From the NCBI GenBank assembly GCA_013365325.1, contig JABVXV010000327.1:1-64000 (forward strand): a stretch of DNA of 64,000 bases, given 5' to 3'. The notes under the pieces are model-generated. The model saw only the letters and a program-made list of their open reading frames with translations, was not told where the DNA came from and did not search any database. The translations under genes were made by a program, and so were the position numbers. Source of the DNA: Dipetalonema caudispina. Taxonomy: Eukaryota; Nematoda; Chromadorea; Rhabditida; Onchocercidae. How positions within the stretch are numbered: position 1 is the stretch's first letter; the number at the start of each line of letters is the position of its first letter. Shown in pieces: positions 62,452-64,000 of this stretch.

Positions 62452-62476
62452 GGGGGGTGAGGAGGGGGGGGGGGGG
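62452..62476 (+). promoter_or_regulatory. G-run cluster upstream of the GDE1-like gene
   Basis: Six consecutive G (62452-62457), a short spacer, GG, then 13 consecutive G (62464-62476), about 190 bp before the GDE1-like leader. Four or more G tracts can form a quadruplex. G runs of this length are otherwise absent from the window apart from 602-608. Confidence 0.4.
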
Positions 62477-62673
62477 TGAGATTATTTTTTAATTTTTATT
62501 TTCTCTGAGGTATTGATTTGACATTATAATTAAATCTTTCCATTATTTAGCATTATTATCAATTATTTTTCATCATTCGAATTTTTTATTTCACTTAACT
62601 TAAGAAAAAATTGATTTAGATCAAAGAGAGAGGAAAGGTATGATCTGAGAATTGCTTATTTTCAGGGTAATCT

Positions 62674-62691
62674 ATGACGTATGGATATTGA
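62674..62691 (+). promoter_or_regulatory. Overlapping upstream ORF of the GDE1-like gene
   Basis: If the leader begins after the ttttcag acceptor (62659-62665), the first ATG is at 62674. It encodes five residues (MTYGY) and stops at 62689-62691, overlapping the main ATG (62681) in another frame. Such a uORF would lower initiation at the main start. Confidence 0.4.
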
Positions 62692-64000
62692 ACATTATGC
62701 GTTGGGAATATTTGTAGCTATTGCTGGTGCAGTAGTTGTGGTACCGATGTTAAAGCCAATTTTTAAAATATCCTTACTACTGATTGCAGTACCTTTAATG
62801 GCTCAAATATTACGACGTATTTTTGGTCTACCATCTAATGTTCCTGCCGTATGTTGTTGATATACAAATATTGAAATTCAAAAAAGTGAAAAGAAATAAT
62901 TTTCTTCAGATTTTACATTTCATTCATCAAATAAATATACCTGTTTTGCTATATGAGTTAGAAAATTACCAAAATCACAAGAAATAGGTCCACTATTTTG
63001 GGAAAATTCATTTTGAAATAGTAGTGGGAGTATTTATGAAGTTAATCCCAAAACTTGGTGGTGGTTTTGCCATGCAATAATTGAATGTTATTTTTAGGCT
63101 AGCGAATTCTTCAAAGGTTTTCGTGTTGGTGGGCATCGAGGTGCACCAAAAGTTGCTCCTGAAAATACGATTGAATCGTTTGAGAAGGTTCAACCATCAA
63201 CTTTTTTCTTTTGATTAGCAATATCCTCATTTTGTTACATTCACACGTATATCCTTTTTGTTTCTGTTTCCTTTCTCCGTATTGCTTTTTTCCAGTTTTC
63301 TACTAATAAAATTTCAGGCAAAATTATCGGGTATGGATTTGGTAGAGTTTGATTTAACATTAACCAAGAATGGTATTGTGGTGATTATGCATGATGATGA
63401 TCTGATGAGGACATGTGGTGAACCAGGCCTGATTGCATCCTTTACTCTAGAAGAATTAGGAACCAAAAATGCTGGGAAAACATTCCAGTCATTGGGGTAA
63501 GTTTAAATCGGTATGCATTGTCGTCCAAATTTTGATGAATTTCGTAGTTTTGTTTGATTTTTTGAAGAAGATAATTGTTGTCTGTTTTGCTTCTGGCTGT
63601 TGATGAATGCTTTTCACATCCAATTGAAGTATGCATGCTAACTTGAAGCAAAAGTAATAATTTGAAACAATTTAGAAAGTCAGTTAAGAAATCATCCCCA
63701 ACACCGTCAGTTCAACAAGAAGGTAGACTGGTTTTGCTGTTGGTGGGCACAGTCGTACTCGATGTTTAAGTGCTATATTGACGGAACAGATTGTACTGAT
63801 AGTAAGTGGCATTACTTACGGGGTATTCCTGTCGGATTTTTAGCTGGCAAACATTAGAAGGTTATATTGTCCTTCGCGCAAGTCTATTTCGATATTTCCA
63901 TAAAAAGTTGACAAAAATCATAATGCTTGGTGGGTCGATTCAATGTGTTTGTTTTGGTAGTTCTTTTATGCATAATTTTTTGCAGTGCACTGGATAGTCA
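62681..64000 (+). CDS. Glycerophosphodiester phosphodiesterase, GDE1/MIR16-like (5' part)
   Basis: Hydrolyses glycerophosphodiesters to glycerol-3-phosphate and an alcohol; GDE1 types are membrane enzymes. Exons: 62681-62848, 63098-63187, 63318-63496, with a candidate next acceptor tttgcag ending at 63985 (phase 2 compatible, exon from 63986) that runs off the window. The first exon has two hydrophobic segments (ALGIFVAIAGAVVVVPML and ISLLLIAVPLMAQIL), fitting an N-terminal membrane anchor. Exon 2 has the GDPD motif VGGHRGAPKVAPENTIESFE with the catalytic His and metal-binding Glu. Exon 3 has VEFDLTLTKNGIVVIMHDDD, with the E-x-D metal ligands and the second catalytic His. About 146 residues are present; the remaining roughly 60 percent of the TIM-barrel lies outside the window. 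An acceptor 15 nt before the ATG suggests trans-splicing. The region 63497-63985 is read as an intron. Confidence 0.88.

Overview
The window looks like nuclear DNA of a nematode, most likely a clade III (filarial-type) worm. This is inferred from four things: strong A+T richness, many T/A homopolymers of 12-45 nt, split genes whose introns end in TTTCAG-like acceptors, and the family-level gene content. There is no sign of bacterial operons, phage, CRISPR or an intact transposon.

Layout. (1) 1.7-10.6 kb, + strand: a complete plasma-membrane Ca2+ ATPase (PMCA) in 23 exons, reconstructed to 1127 residues. (2) 14.0-20.6 kb, - strand: a complete VPS11 homologue in 21 exons, about 1031 residues, with its C-terminal RING-H2. 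(3) 24.4-28.0 kb, + strand: a complete ethanolamine-phosphate cytidylyltransferase (PCYT2) with two possible C-termini. (4) 35.1-39.8 kb, - strand: an RNF38/RNF44-type RING-H2 E3 ligase, about 511 residues. (5) 44.16-44.36 kb, - strand: the terminal coding exon of an unrecognised protein. (6) 52.0-52.4 kb, + strand: a weak three-exon candidate. (7) 62.7 kb to the end, + strand: the 5' part of a GDE1-like glycerophosphodiester phosphodiesterase, cut by the window edge. All joins were built by eye from splice signals, reading frame and remembered family sequence; none is backed by transcripts.

About half of the window (mainly 10.6-14.0, 28.0-35.1 and 39.8-62.6 kb) is intergenic DNA made of AT-rich filler, homopolymers and micro-/minisatellites. 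A ~695 bp non-coding or microprotein-bearing unit occurs as a direct repeat on either side of the PCYT2 gene (22.1 and 28.5 kb), with a 464 bp core that reads as identical.

The genes do not form an operon; they are neighbouring housekeeping genes. PMCA exports Ca2+ at the cell surface, VPS11 is the core of the HOPS/CORVET tethers for endolysosomal fusion, PCYT2 makes CDP-ethanolamine for phosphatidylethanolamine, GDE1-like enzymes hydrolyse glycerophosphodiesters, and the RING protein is a ubiquitin ligase. PCYT2 and the GDE1-like gene both touch phospholipid metabolism, but they lie 35 kb apart. I see no new multi-gene system. The most unusual signals are the homogenised repeat around PCYT2, the alternative PCYT2 tail, a frame-shifting optional exon and a POU-octamer hairpin cluster in one intron of the E3 gene, and the overlapping uORF and G-run at the GDE1-like gene.
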